Assembly (NCBI GenBank): GCA_941918925.1
Contig: OW799237.1
Coordinates: forward strand, 108,470,515-108,534,514
Source of the DNA: Phyto melanocephala
Taxonomy: Eukaryota; Arthropoda; Insecta; Diptera; Rhinophoridae
Length of the DNA: 64,000 nucleotides
Reading direction: 5' to 3'
Made by a program: the position numbers and the translations under genes
In this document: positions 1 through 11,510 of the stretch, piece by piece
Numbering within the stretch: position 1 is the first letter of the stretch
Layout of the letters: every line of letters begins with the position of its first letter
The notes under the pieces: model-generated
Database searches by the model: none
Seen by the model: only the letters and a program-made list of their open reading frames with translations
Told to the model about the DNA's origin: nothing

Positions 1-190
1 TTTTTTATTTTTTTCAAAATTTTTTATTTTTTCAAAATTTTTTATTTCTTCAACATTTTTTATTTTTTCAAAATTTTTATTTTTTCAAAATTTTTTATTT
101 TTTCAAAATTTTTTATTTTTTCAAAATTTTTTATTTTTTCAAAATTTTTTATTTTTTCAAAATTTTTTATTTTTTCAAAATTTTTTATTT
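1..190. repeat. AT-rich tandem repeat
   Basis: About ten copies of a 17-18 bp unit of the form TTTTTTATTTTTTCAAAA run from the window edge, so the array may extend further left. One unit carries a CAACA variant. No coding potential. Confidence 0.9.
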
Positions 191-1580
191 GAAAATTATT
201 TAACTATTAACGTTTCTTAATGTACTTATGTGATTATAATCAGAATCAAAATTTAAAAACTATCTTTGTTAAGTGAAATTAATTAATTTTTTAGAACTTA
301 CTGAACCCAAACTTAATTGCATTTGCCGCGGAACCTTTTTTAACGACATCGAAAATCTAAAGATGCAGTTCTTATTGTTTTTTTATGCACTACATGGTAT
401 GGATAGGGCCATTTTGATATTTACAAAAATTATAAAAAAGTTGTTTCCCTAATTTATATGTACATATATTAAAATAAAAAAAAAAAATTTTATTCATAAC
501 GTCACTGTCAACCAAAAGTACTAAAGTCGGGCCACCATTAACACACGTTCGACTGTTTAGTTTGATTTAGCAGATTTAATAAACGTTTACAATATATTCG
601 TTGATGTCGGTTAAAACTACGATGGATGACGTATGGCGGATTCTTTGTGACTCTCGGCCATTATTGCACTTACTGTGAAGGGTCCAAAAATTGTTGGTGG
701 AGCCGTTTTAAACAAATTAAAAAAAAACCAATAAAATCATTGCGTTGAATATAACATATAAAAGTCCGTCCCGAACTGTCCCCAATGAGCAAATTTGCAA
801 TGTATGAGTTAAGAAAAATGTGAAAAGTGTGTTATTTGTCTAACTGTCCGTCCATTGGATGTCATAAAAGTTAAATGTATTTGCAGTTTGACATGAACGT
901 TGTTTTTATGCACTTGTTTGTCTACACATGTCTAGAGTCTAGACTTCATCAGAAAAGAAAAAGAAAAAAGAATAAAACTTTAATAAAAAGTTTTATTGCG
1001 TGAATTGAAATTAAAACACAAACAAAATAATATCCTAGTGACAACAGGCACGTAAGGTGGGAAATTCTAGAAATTTCTTTTATGAACTTTTATTTAAATT
1101 TAAAGGGATTGGAAAAAAATAACATAAGTTTGTTCTTTGCTTATTTCAGTAATATAACTAGGTATTTTAAAATTAGGTTAAAAACATACTTTATGGCAGA
1201 ATAATTTTTTAGTTTTTGTAATTTAAAAGGACTTCCTCAGATTAACTTTTATTATTTTATAATAACGGCAATTTATGAACGTAATGCATTCGTGCATACT
1301 TCTTTTCTTCTCAAAATCAATGACCTTCACCATACATGTGTATGGTTATTTGAAATCAATATTTAATGTTTAACGATTTGCAGAAAAAAAAACCCAAACA
1401 TTCCAGTACGTTTAAGTACATGCATACCAGCACGCAGTAAGTCATAAAAAACCACAAATTGAAATTTTAAACTTTGTGGTGAACACAATTTGAAAAACCA
1501 TACAAATCAAATTTATGATCCTTCTTATAGTCTGCCCAGAGATTTAAAATAAAACTTTTGTGTGGTAAGAAATATCAAGT
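191..1580. other. AT-rich stretch without a recognisable gene
   Basis: No ORF, splice-linked exon or clear repeat end was recognised here. It could be upstream intron of the magu-type gene or intergenic DNA. Confidence 0.5.
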
Positions 1581-1742
1581 GTATTCACAACAAGTTCAAA
1601 GTGTCGTATTGTCATAATGTCATAATTTCCAATAAATTAAAAATAAATAAAAAGTATTGGTTAGTTTATTGCAAAAATTTTAAACGATTTTACAGTTTTG
1701 AAAAATTATAACAATACGACACATAAGATATCTTGTAAATTC
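1581..1742. mobile_element. Palindromic MITE, GTCGTATTGTCATAAT family, copy 1
   Basis: The left arm (GTATTCACAA, then GTGTCGTATTGTCATAAT) is the imperfect reverse complement of the right arm (ATTATAACAATACGACAC to GTAAATTC). A better preserved copy lies at 33671-33806. No coding sequence, so it is a foldback-type non-autonomous element. Confidence 0.7.
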
Positions 1743-2103
1743 AGCAATTATTTGAAAATTCTTATGATCAGTTGATTTTTTTTAGTTTTTTTTAATTTTA
1801 ATGGCAAGGTTATAAAACCATAGAGCCAGGGTATCCCACACAGGTTCAGAATCCGTAAGTCGACCTATACCTTCATATAGGAAGTCGGAGCTGAACGCGA
1901 ATATTCTTTTCTTTAAGACAACAAGACAACTTTGTACCAGTTGGGAGCTGTGGTGAATTTAGATGAATTCGCCCACTACTGAAGACAAACTTCAAGGCAT
2001 ATCAAGGCATATATATACAGGCAAGGCATTTTATACATTAGTTGTATTCTGTCAAGGCAAATTTGTATTTCAGGGATGGAAAAGTTTTAATTAAAAATGA
2101 ATA

Positions 2104-3028
2104 TAAAGGGTGTTTTTTTAAGCCCGATAGAACTTGAAATTGTAAAAAATAACACAAAAAATTAAATTGTAATCAAAATTTTTTTTTTTATTCGAAAGAT
2201 CAATACGTGACATTAACATTTGAAAATGATTTCGGGCATATGGGCACCGCGGCTGTTCTTGACGAAGCGCATTCTGGACGTCCAATTTTGGGCCACTTTT
2301 TCGAGCACTGCTGGCCGTATGTCACGAATAACACGAACAATGCTGGCCTCCAAGGCGTCAATTGTTGCTGGTTTATCAGCATAAACCAGTGACTTCACGT
2401 AGCCCCACAGGAAATAATCGAGAGGTGTCAAATCGCACGACCTTGGAGGCCAATTGACAGGTCCATTTCTCGAAATCAACTTATCGCCAAATTTTGATTT
2501 CAATAAGTCGATGGTTGCGTTCGCCGTATGGCACGTAGCGCCATCCTGTTGAAACCACATCTCCTCCGGATCAATGACATCCATATTTTCAAACAAAAAA
2601 TCATTGATCATGGTGCGGTAACGATCTCCATTGACCGTAACGCGAGCTCCGGCCTCATTTTTGAAGAAATAAGGTCCGATGATGCCACCAGCGTGAAAAC
2701 CGCACCAAACGGTGCATTTTTCTGGATGTAATGAAGTCTGTAGAGTCTCTTGTGGATTGGTCTCGCTCCATATGCGGCAATTTTGCTTATTAACAAACCC
2801 GTTAAGCCAAAAATGCGCCTCATCGCTAAACACAATTTTGCGATAAAATTGGACGTCCAGAATGCGCTTCGTCAAGAACAGCCGCGGTGCCCATATGCCC
2901 AAAATCATTTTCAAATGTTAATGTCACGTATTGATCTTTCGAATAAAAAAAAATTTTGATTACAATTTAATTTTTTGTGTTATTTTTTACAATTTCAAGT
3001 TCTATCGGGCTTAAAAAAACACCCTTTA
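2104..3028 (-). mobile_element. Tc1/mariner deletion derivative with long terminal inverted repeats
   Basis: Outer ends read TAAAGGGTGTTTTTTTAAGC on both sides and are flanked by TA (2102-2103 and 3029-3030), the mariner-superfamily target duplication. The inverted repeats are about 185 bp long (to about 2291 on the left, from about 2845 on the right), much longer than usual for mariner. The interior keeps only the C-terminal part of a transposase. The inner part of each arm is transposase coding sequence, so the right arm looks like an inverted duplication of the left end. Confidence 0.85.
2213..2914 (-). pseudogene. Tc1/mariner transposase, C-terminal catalytic part (DDE)
   Basis: The 233-residue open frame contains mariner-family catalytic blocks in order: FSDEAHFWLNGFVNKQNCRI, then a VWCG block, then WFQQDGATCHTA, then SCDLTPLDYFLWGYVKS and a C-terminal block. 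These include the first and second catalytic Asp (in FSDEAHF and QQDGA) and the third Asp region (LTPLDYFLWG). The N-terminal helix-turn-helix DNA-binding domain is missing; the first about 20 codons are the right inverted arm read through, not native transposase. The reading frame is intact, which suggests fairly recent activity by a helper element, but the protein cannot be a complete transposase. Confidence 0.85.
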
Positions 3029-3484
3029 TAAAAACATATCCATACAGGCAAAGCATTTTAATACAGTAGATGTTTACTGTCAAGGTAAATTCGTATTTCA
3101 GGGATGGTTAATTTACTAAAATTGGATTGTTATGATCGGGTAATTTGCTAAAATCTTATTAAAAAAAGAATATACAAAAAATATAAATAAATTAAGTCGG
3201 TTGTTTTCAAAAAATTACACTTAAGTTAATTTTTCAATAACAAAACGAAAACCTCTTTTTCCATCCCTGCAAAATAATAATTAAAATAAAAGCGAATTCA
3301 ACAATTTTTGACATTATGCTTCTCTATCAGCTGTTGCAACGAGGTTACCAGTATGAATATGCCCTGTACAGTGGATTTTCCTTAATGCTTTGCTTCATTA
3401 AAAAAAATTGAATTTCTTTTGTAAAAAAATTTGTTTAAATACAAGAAGGAATATCCAAAATTTTGACTTTATCAGTTTAAAAGA

Positions 3485-4160
3485 ATGTCTGTCATAGTGT
3501 CACGCGATTACGCCTTATGGCCAGCCTGTCGATCTAATTTTGCTCGGCTTTTTCGATCATACCTTGCTCTTATTCCGTCAATAGTGCGTCTAATGCTCAA
3601 TTTTTTATTGTTTACCCACATAGACAACAGAGTTGATGTAAGCCACAAAATATTAGTTCAAAGGTGTCAAGTCACACTAACAAGATGGCAAATTCACAGG
3701 TCCATTTCTTAAAATTATTTGGTCACCAAACGTTGGGCTCGAAAAAGTAATGTCTTCGCGCCAGCTTGTTGAAAACATGAATCATTTGCCGTTCATAGCG
3801 TTCGGCATTTACGAAAATGTTGGCAGCGGCTTTGGATTTATAGAAAAATTGATCGAAGACATTTTCGCCTTGTAAACCGCATTAAGCAGTAATTTTTTTC
3901 AGAATGTAATAAAATATCTAAACAGTCTCTTGGGAATTGTTCTCTCTCCAGACGCGATCATTCTGCGTTTATTCCGTAGGAAAAATTATCTTGTCTTATC
4001 TTGGCATAATGAAGACGCTACGACATACACACGTATGTCGTTAAGGGGAGGTTTTTGTTTTTGCAGTTTTCGACAAAAAACAGACGCGTATTTTAGCTGC
4101 CGACATCGGCAAATCTTAGGACGAATTTTGTCATTCGATATCGGTCGTCGAAAGTGAGAG
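3485..4160 (-). pseudogene. Degenerate Tc1/mariner transposase relic
   Basis: On the minus strand, scattered matches to the transposase at 2213-2914 can be followed in the same order (the 'gcgccagcttgttgaaa' block for the QQDGA motif, the 'aaaccgca' VWCG block, the 'ccagacgcgatcattctgcg' block for the CRIW motif) but with frameshifts and stops. Upstream and downstream ends are unclear. Confidence 0.6.
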
Positions 4161-4632
4161 AATTCAATATAATCCTGTTACAATCCAATACAAATAACAG
4201 GGAAAATTTGCTTGTTTTTTTTATTTTCTCATAATTTTCAACTTTATTTTATTAATTTTTCGACGGTTTTACCTCTTCGCTATTTGAAGGACTTTTAGTC
4301 CTTTTGATTAAAAAAAAATAGTATTTTGGAAAAATTTAGAGCTTTTGCTAGTCCAATTTTTTGTTTAAATCTAAAATTATAACAAGTAAGAGTGCTATAT
4401 TCGGCCGTGCCGAATCTTATATACCCTTCACAACGTGTAGACATGCAATAACAGTAGTTTGTATCACCATTCATCTTATATGAAATACGTACATACTTAA
4501 AAAAAACATACATATATAAAAACATTCCATTGTAAAATTATATGTATGTATATTAAAAAAAAATAAAAATAAAAAATTTAAAAAAAAATTTAAAAAAAAA
4601 TTAAAAAACAATTAAAAAAAATAATTAAAATA

Positions 4633-5374
4633 TCTATATATATAAAAGTGAAACTCTGTGTGTGTGTGTGTGTTAGCTATAGACTCCGAAACTGTAAAAC
4701 CGATCGGACTCAAACTTTGGCAAGTTGTTGTACACATACCAGGGAGTGTTTATGGGTGGAAAAAAGTGGGCGGGGCCACGCCAAAAAAAAATTAGTTATC
4801 ATTTTAAGCTACTTGCACATGACCGATTTTTCTGAAACTTTGCACACATATCGAGCTCTCATGACTAAATAATTTCGTGATAAAAAAAGTGGGCGGGGCC
4901 ACGCCCATAAAAAATTTTAATTTTGAGGTACTTGCGCTGGACGGATTTTTCTGAAAATTTGCACACATATTGGGCTTTCATGACTTTATAATTTCGTGAT
5001 TAGAAAAGTGGGAAGGGCCACGCCCATAAAAAAAAGTTATAAGTTTGAGGTACTTGCACTGGACCGATTTTTCTAAAACTTTGCACACACACTAAGCTGT
5101 CATGACTTTACAATTTCGTGATTAGAAAAGTGGGCAGTGCCACGCCCATAAAAAAAGGTCTCATTTTGAGGTACTTGCACTGGACCGATTTTTCTGAAAC
5201 TTTGCACACATATTGAGCTGTTATGACTTTACAATTTCGTGATTAGAAAAGTGGGCAGTGCCAGCCCATAAAAAAAAATATAATTTTTAGGTTTTTGCAC
5301 TTCATATTCAATTAAAATTCAGCATGCATTTTGATTCATTAAGGGGCGTAGCAACGCGCGCCGGGTTTGGCTAG
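4633..5374 (+). mobile_element. Non-autonomous Helitron, copy 1
   Basis: Starts with TCTATATATATAAAAGTGAA and ends with a GC-rich hairpin region (GCAACGCGCGCCGGGTTTGG) followed by CTAG, and sits between A and T without target duplication, all as known for Helitrons. It lies in the A/T core of the Helentron-like element 4381-5810. Related copies are at 42863-43365 and, more distantly, 47455-48637. No Rep/helicase sequence is present. Confidence 0.8.
4770..5275 (+). repeat. Tandem repeat inside the Helitron (about 118-bp unit)
   Basis: Four to five units each hold GTGGGCGGGGCCACGCCCAT (or a variant), a 'gaggtacttgc.ctggac.gatttttctgaaa' block and 'tttgcacacatat'. Spacing between GTGGGC blocks is about 115-120 bp. 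The minus-strand Helitron at 42863-43365 has two such units, so unit number varies between copies. Confidence 0.8.
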
Positions 5375-5810
5375 TAAATAATAAATATAAAACAAAAAAA
5401 AAAAAAATTAAAAAAAAAATAAAAAAAATGGCTCAGCTGGGATTCGATCTACTCTAACTAGTATACATGTTTGTATGTATGTTGTTGTTGTAATGTTGTT
5501 TTAATGAAAAAAAAATCGAGGTGGTCGTGGGTTTTTGCTCATATCTCAGTTGTTTATGTACCGATGTTTCTGATTTTCAATAGCGATCTACTCCCGAATA
5601 TTTCTCATATTTTAATACCTCACCCAGCTCCATGCGAAGGCGGGGGGGGGGGCTTCAAAAAGTTGATTTCAACATATACACGGACAGACGGACATACTGA
5701 CAGAGCTAAATCGACTCCCCTATTCATAAGCTTTCAGAAAATATATACTTTATGGGGTCGGAAATGAAAATTGTAAAAATTTCACACAATTTTCACTGTG
5801 TGAAGGGTAT

Positions 5811-8800
5811 AATAAAATTGTAAAAAAATTTGTAATAATTTTGATGGGCACTTATTACATTTTTGTCTGTCTGTCTTTCTGTCTACCCCCTTGAACTTAA
5901 TTGACTTTGAAACTATTAGATGGATTTTGATAAAATTTGAAATTGAGGTACCCTAATACCTGGGTTAACATATAGGATACTATCTGTCTATCGTAAGATA
6001 ATATAACAATTCCAACAGAAAAAAGAAAATGGTTTTAAATGATACTAGAAGGTTAGTTAGAAATAAATAGATGCGCAGACATAACAGAAAGAGGGATATA
6101 AAACAATTAGCACTAACATAATTAAAATATTAAATATCTTTAAATGAAAATGATTAAAGATTTTTTTCTAGGACAGAATTCATGGTCCGGACTAGCAGTT
6201 TTAAAGAAAACTAATAAATTTTAAACTAAATTTTTTTTTTGTTTATTTCCTCTTGTTAGATTTTTAAACCATGCCATCCATACCTAATGCAAAATTTTTA
6301 AATTCCTTAAAATTCAATTTCTTTTTTATCACAGTAAAGAAACAAAAAATTAAAAAAAATATTGAAATTTTAATCACCTAATTTAAATACATTTCTTTTA
6401 AACTACGTTAATTTCGATTTCTTATTCAAGTGATTTCCACTGTGCACACACTTTTAATTTTATTTGTGTACATACATGCATACATACATTCTTATGCTTG
6501 TACTGTCATATATTTATTTGTTTGATGGTGTTATTATTAATGTTTTTCCATGTTTGAAACATGTACGTACATAAATACGAAAGTGGATACCATAGTCATA
6601 ACCATCGATGATTATATTTATGTAGTAACCCTTCTTCAATTACAAACAAGTACAAATAAGCTACAAGCAATAACATCGGGAAATGCTGGCATTAAAGAGG
6701 CCTTTTGAAAGGCCTCTTGAAACACAAACAACATGTTAATTTAATAGAATATCCTACATGTACAAACATTAATAAAGAAAAATGTGGCGACAAACAAACG
6801 CAAACGTAATTTTACTTGAATGTTTGAGTTTGCTGTGCATTTGATGTAGAGATTCCGAGAAGAATTCTTAAATTACGATCGTTTTCACAATTTTACCCCA
6901 AGTTAAGCAAATTTTAGATAAAAACACACAGGTAGTTGTAAGTTTTTTGTCTATATCTCACTTTATTATAAATGATGTCTCAGTAAAAATTAATTTTAAA
7001 AGTTAATGTCATTTTTTTTTGTGTAAGTGGCAACTCTTAAATTTGGCAGCTGTCACATATGTTTATTCCGATTTTTAAAAAAGGAATGAAGCTTCACAAA
7101 AGCATTATAATTGTAAAAACTTATTTAAACAAATTTCGAAGGTTATGCTGAAACCGCTCGCAAATTTCAAAGAAGTTTTAGTCGATAAAGTGCACTTAAT
7201 GTGTCAACCATTCGAAGAGTGGTCAAACAATTCTTATACCGTTGTTCTTGGCTTTATACAAACTACTTTTCGCTCTTCAATAATTTTCGAGTCCGACAAC
7301 AAATTCGAGTTGCATTTTATATTGTACAATATCGGTTACCAATCACCCCAATGTCAACTATTTTAAAGCGAAGGAAAGTCGCATTCATTTCATGAAATTT
7401 TCGTTTTGAAAGTATTAATTTCTATTCATAAACAAAAGAGGTGTAGAGGTTGAAAGAACTTGAAATTTATTTCAATTTGTTTAAGTGTCTGTGAGGTCCT
7501 AGAAAGCAGAATAAAACATCGAACAAGTGTTTGACTTATTTGAAACTATAATGGACAATGTTATGTCAAGGTTTAACAAACAAAGTATATCCAAGTATCG
7601 GGATTATCCTAGATGTTAGATTTTACAGGAAGACATTGATAACAAACGTAAGTCTCTTTGTCACTTTTGGCGAAAAAGTTTTAGCTGTACCGAATTTGAT
7701 ATTCCCTCATAATTCACGGATCCCAAAACGAATGAGAATACTTGAGACTATTTATACCCTAAAATAAGTTTGAGGTGTTGAAACGATCGTGAGATATTGG
7801 TAAAAACCTTAAATTTCACATAGTCCTTAAGAAAAATTTATAAAGGTGCAGAATCTCAAGATCTCAGTGGCCGATTGTGATCTCCTCTTTAAGAAATCAC
7901 ATGGTAATAAAATCTTTCATGCAAAAGAACGATGGTTTCTTATAGAAAATAAGCTTTGTCCACACCGACATTTTTATATTTCAGCCATATATATTGTAAT
8001 TTTTGGAATGTCCGGTTCCAAAGATAGAGGAGAAATACATAAATCTAAGTTTTTCTTAACACAATGGGCTATAACAGCAATACTCTCAGTTGTTTGTAGC
8101 GACGTGCACGAATTTAAATGCTTAGAAAACTAACTTCTCCCAACAGCTCAAAATGTTATAGCAGTTTCACAATTGCTAAAAAATTTAATTCGTAAAGTTG
8201 TCAAGTAGATTTATTCGCAAATGTGGGAATTGGTGGTGGTTAATTTCATGAAAAGATTGAGATCCTTAAAGAGAAGCCGATATTGTTTTCTATTATTAAT
8301 GGCATACCGTCCTGTTTAAAATTAAACAAATTTAACATAACAAAATGAAGTCCCTACTTTAGGAGTGAGTTACAGATAAAGATGTTAAATTTAAATTAAT
8401 TAAATAAATGTATTTTATGTTGAGACTTAGCACTGGACACTGTTCTAATCAGAAAAATGTATTGTCTAGCGAACTTAATGTATTTCAAAAATATCGGTTA
8501 AGTAGAGATCGAACAATTTTTATATCACCAGAAGCACTCACCGCAATCCTGACTTTTTTAATCAAGCTTTTAAATAGTAGACATTATTTGCAATACAAAG
8601 TGAAATGTGTATTAAATTATTCGAAGTTTGAACCACAGACCTTGTACAATACCTTCTTTAAGATAATAAAACGACTTGTGTATTATAAACCATTTAAAAT
8701 GTGTAAATGGGTCTTTTTAGAGGCCTTTTAAAATTAACCCACTAGAATATCTTTTGTGTACATAAGTACTACCAAACATGATGACATGTATGTTTGTATA

Positions 8801-8989
8801 AATGCGCTTGCGTGTGTCCGATTACAAACACACACTGTGGTTAAAGACGCGTGCTCAGCAAAACGAACCCAAATAAACAAATTATAAAAAAAAGTACATA
8901 AATATGCTACAAACACACATACAACATACATTTCAAACAAATTGAATTGAAACTCGTATTGAAAATCGAAGAAAAACAAAGAAGAAAAC
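5811..8989. other. AT-rich stretch without a recognisable gene
   Basis: Several open frames of 60-107 codons occur but none shows a known domain, a signal peptide or splice-linked neighbours. 7140-8730 is slightly less AT-rich and may be an old, unreadable transposon. A perfect palindrome at 6695-6718 is listed separately. Confidence 0.45.
6695..6718. repeat. Perfect 10-bp stem hairpin
   Basis: AAGAGGCCTT and its exact reverse complement AAGGCCTCTT are separated by TTGA. It is GC-richer than its surroundings. A single isolated hairpin; function unknown. Confidence 0.7.
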
Positions 8990-9308
8990 AAAAAACAAAA
9001 CGGTTGTGCCGAATTTTTTATACCCACCACCACAGTAAGAATACACTTCTTCATTTTAAAATTAAAAAAAAATATATCTTTTGAAATAGTTGTGATTTTT
9101 TTTATTGCGTGTTCCGATACCCTTTGTTAGATCCCATAAAATATTTTTTTTCTGAGTCCTGGTTTTATTTAAGGACGATCTTGCTGTGTCCTCCAGCCTA
9201 CCGATGTTTTGAAAATATTTGAGCTTAATTTCATCGCCCTCCTTTTTTGGTTTTAAGCTTGATCGTGCTTTCAACAGACCGGTAGATAGACTGATATTGC
9301 CAGATCGT

Positions 9309-9457
9309 GTTGGAATATAAACAGGGGCCGAGTTACGGCATTCGATATCAATCGAACGTGGAAGTTTTCCTTGCATTTTATATTGAATTCTAATAAGAAT
9401 TCTATCCTTTTCGATCGATATTGAATGCCGTAATTCGGCCCCTGTTTATATTCCAAC
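9309..9457. mobile_element. Palindromic MITE, AGGGGCCGAATTACGGCATT family, copy 1
   Basis: AGGGGCCGAGTTACGGCATT at 9323 and its near-exact reverse complement ending at 9443 bound a 121-bp foldback. The palindrome continues outward for 14 bp on each side (GTTGGAATATAAAC and its complement). Related copies: 22800-22932 and 55582-55826. Confidence 0.8.
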
Positions 9458-9480
9458 AAGTACTTCGATGTGCTACAAAC

Positions 9481-10252
9481 CAAGGTCTATTAAATAAGGT
9501 CTGTTCAACTAATCAGCTGATCGTTTTTTGCTCCCCTATGTTTACTACTCGAAGTTGTCAAAATTTGTTTACCTTTTTAGGGCGACATTTATATTTTTCA
9601 ATTGATAATTTTTCAACTTATGATTTATATTCAAAAGTGCAGTGAAAGAGTGCCGGACATGCCGGTAAAAGGCGTTTCTGTGCCCAAGGACTGAGCCACA
9701 CCAACAGCTATAGCAGCCTTGCCATTACTTGGATCACAGGCCAAGAAAATGCAACGATTAACTATTTTGCCTTCACGCACCATTTGTACAACACCAGCAG
9801 CGAAACGAGCATCTTTCTGGCCCAACATACCTTGTGAAACAGCACGCTTCTTCAAGACATCGTCTAGACTTCTATTTTATCTTTATCAGCCATATTTTTA
9901 GCAAATATTTACTATTAACACAATTTATTTTTGTTGTCTTGAAAAAATTGTTAAACAAAATGAAAACACAAAATTTAATAGGCGTTGGGCATATTCATAC
10001 AGGTATATGCAACGGCGAATTTGCTGTGCTGCTCTCTGTCAAATACCTCATAAAAAATAATTTTTTATACATAGAGTTTGACAGTAACGTTTCCCATCAG
10101 ATGGACTGATAATTTCACCTGGATGAATTTTTTGGTATTTTAGTCAGCTGTTTTTGACTACCTTAGAGTAATTTTACACTAACAAAATGCCCGTATATTT
10201 TTTTTGCTTTTTGTTTTTGTAGAGTTGCACAGACCTTATTTAATAGACCTTG
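9481..10252. mobile_element. Non-autonomous hAT-like element carrying a reptin gene fragment, copy 1
   Basis: The ends are CAAGGTCTATTAAATAAGGT(CTGT) and its exact reverse complement, a 24-bp terminal inverted repeat of the hAT type (CAAGG fits YARNG). An exact 8-bp target duplication CTACAAAC lies at 9473-9480 and 10253-10260. The interior has no transposase; it holds the 5' part of a reptin-like (RuvBL2) gene on the minus strand plus unrelated sequence. A second copy is at 60458-61236. Confidence 0.9.
9648..9893 (-). pseudogene. Captured reptin (RuvBL2) 5' fragment
   Basis: On the minus strand an ATG (9893-9891) starts MADKDKIEV, matching the usual reptin N-terminus. After a gap and frame break (about 20 codons of the normal N-terminal part are missing) the sequence resumes as LDDVLKKRAVSQGMLGQ, then REGKIVNRCIFLACDPSNGK and AIAVGVAQSLGTETPFTGMS. 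Reptin is an AAA+ ATPase of the INO80, SRCAP/Tip60 and R2TP complexes. The region corresponds to the first about 90 residues up to just past the Walker A loop. Walker A (family GQPGTGKTA) is altered here to CDPSNGKAA, so the P-loop is not functional. Stops (TAG after MADKDKIEV) confirm a pseudogene. Its place between hAT-type ends indicates capture by the transposon. Confidence 0.85.
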
Positions 10253-10312
10253 CTACAAACCTAATGACCAAATGAATATACCTCTACACTATTTTCTTGG
10301 TAGAGGGTATAA

Positions 10313-10820
10313 AAAAACTATTAAACTATTTAAAGAACTTACTAATGTAATGTCATGTCATCTCTTTAAGAGTATCAATTCAAATTGGCATTTAGAACGA
10401 GAAGTCGATGTATACAATGACATTAATACATTGACGGCAACAACAATTTGCTACTTACTAACAAGACTAATAATAAGGATTGTTTTGAAAATTAAATAAA
10501 TTAAATAGAAAATTTTGGTTTTAGTGAAACGATAAAACTTAAATTGATCTTACAAAAAAAATGTTAACACTGTTAATCAGACGCAGATAGTTTAATTCTT
10601 ATCGCAGTCTTGCATCAATAGTGAGTTTGTAATTTACGTAGTGATTGCTTTCGTGTTGTGATTTGAGAAATGCTGATACCCGCAAATGTTCGCTTTAAAT
10701 AATCGCGATATGTAACATTGAAAAGTATGTTGTTTAGTAAGAGCAAGTCATTACCAAGTCAATATTTGCAGAATGCCTTTTCTGGATTTTATTGCATACG
10801 CTTATCCATTCATTAAACTT
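10313..10820. other. AT-rich stretch, nothing recognised
   Basis: No coding exon, RNA gene or repeat boundary was seen. Confidence 0.45.
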
Positions 10821-10824
10821 TCGA

Positions 10825-11510
10825 TTGCTAGTCCAGATCTTTGTATGATATCAATCTTTTGGAAATATCCTGGAATGAATCGCTATTGAAATTCAGCACA
10901 ATCGCTTCATAACTTTCTGAGGTATGAGCAAATAAGAACGACTGCCTCTGTTTTTTTCCCATATTTACCAACGGGCTCTAATCGGTAAAGTTATAGGGAA
11001 TAATTTTTTTAAAAATACTTATTCCAAAAATTTACAAACGAAAATCAATTTTTTTCAATTTCTAGACAACCGAGAGAGTCAATATTGGTATCATCTGAAA
11101 GGAAATTTATGTTGGCCGCCACTACAAAATGGCTCACAATAAATTTATTTATGGGTCAAATCTGGTATTTTAAAATATAACTTCTAGAAACCCCTCAGTA
11201 TTGGTATCAAATGAAAGGGCTTGATCAGTAGAATACAGTAAATTGTTAAAAAATGTCAAATCCAAGATGGCGCTTAAAACAAAGGCGGAACAAATTTTTA
11301 TAACCTCATCAATATGGGTATCAAATTAAAGGGCTTGACTAGTCGAATACACTTAACTACGTAAAAATACAAAATCAAGGATTTCATCGGAAAAAATAAG
11401 GAAAAATGGCGTATAACATGAAATATAGGTTAAGCTACGATGATGATATACATGATGGTGAAGGGTATTATCATATTCGGCTCGGCCGAATATAGCACTT
11501 TTTACTAAAC
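10825..11510 (+). mobile_element. Helentron-like element, subfamily C (copy 1)
   Basis: The left part shares the subfamily A block (GGAATGAATCGCTATTGAAA, TTCAGCACAATCGC) and the right end is the family 3' terminus with the hairpin ATTCGGC-TCG-GCCGAAT. The interior differs from A and B: instead of the A/T core it has tandem units with ATCAAATGAAAGGGCTTGA(C) and AATCCAAGATGGCG-type blocks. The 5' terminus is missing or unrecognisable. Confidence 0.65.

Larger units (their letters stand above)
4381..5810 (-). mobile_element. Helentron-like element, subfamily B (copy 1), interrupted
   Basis: Member of the main dispersed family of this window. Defining parts, read 5' to 3' on the element strand: a 5' hairpin (TATACCCTTCACACAGTGAA ... 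GGGTATATA), the block ATTTCCGACCCCATAAAGTA, runs of GTCTGTCCGTC, CATA/TATG microsatellite, a long A/T-only core, the block GGGATGAATGGTGATACAAA, and a 3' end with GAAGGGTATATAAGATTCGG, a GGC-ACG-GCC hairpin and a terminal ACTTGTT. TATACCC near the 5' end and GGGTATA near the 3' end are subterminal inverted repeats. This copy is split by a Helitron at 4633-5374. Family assignment (Helentron/HINE type) is inference; the repeat itself is certain. Confidence 0.8.
8995..10312 (-). mobile_element. Old Helentron-like relic carrying nested insertions
   Basis: The left end has GGTTGTGCCGAATTTTTTAT followed by ACCC, a decayed version of the family's 3' hairpin. The right end (GGTAGAGGGTATAAAA at about 10297-10312) is a 5' terminal hairpin, and the ACCAAATGAATATACC block before it fits the conserved subterminal region. 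Between them sit a palindromic MITE (9309-9457) and a hAT-like element (9481-10252). Confidence 0.55.

Noticed and set aside
1..190. Regular spacing resembling a CRISPR-like array
   Set aside because: A simple AT-rich tandem repeat without unique spacers, in a eukaryotic genome.
5471..5767. 98-codon ORF MYVCCCCNVVLMKKKSRWSW
   Set aside because: Lies entirely within a Helentron-like repeat arm, including GACAGACGGA repeats; not a gene.
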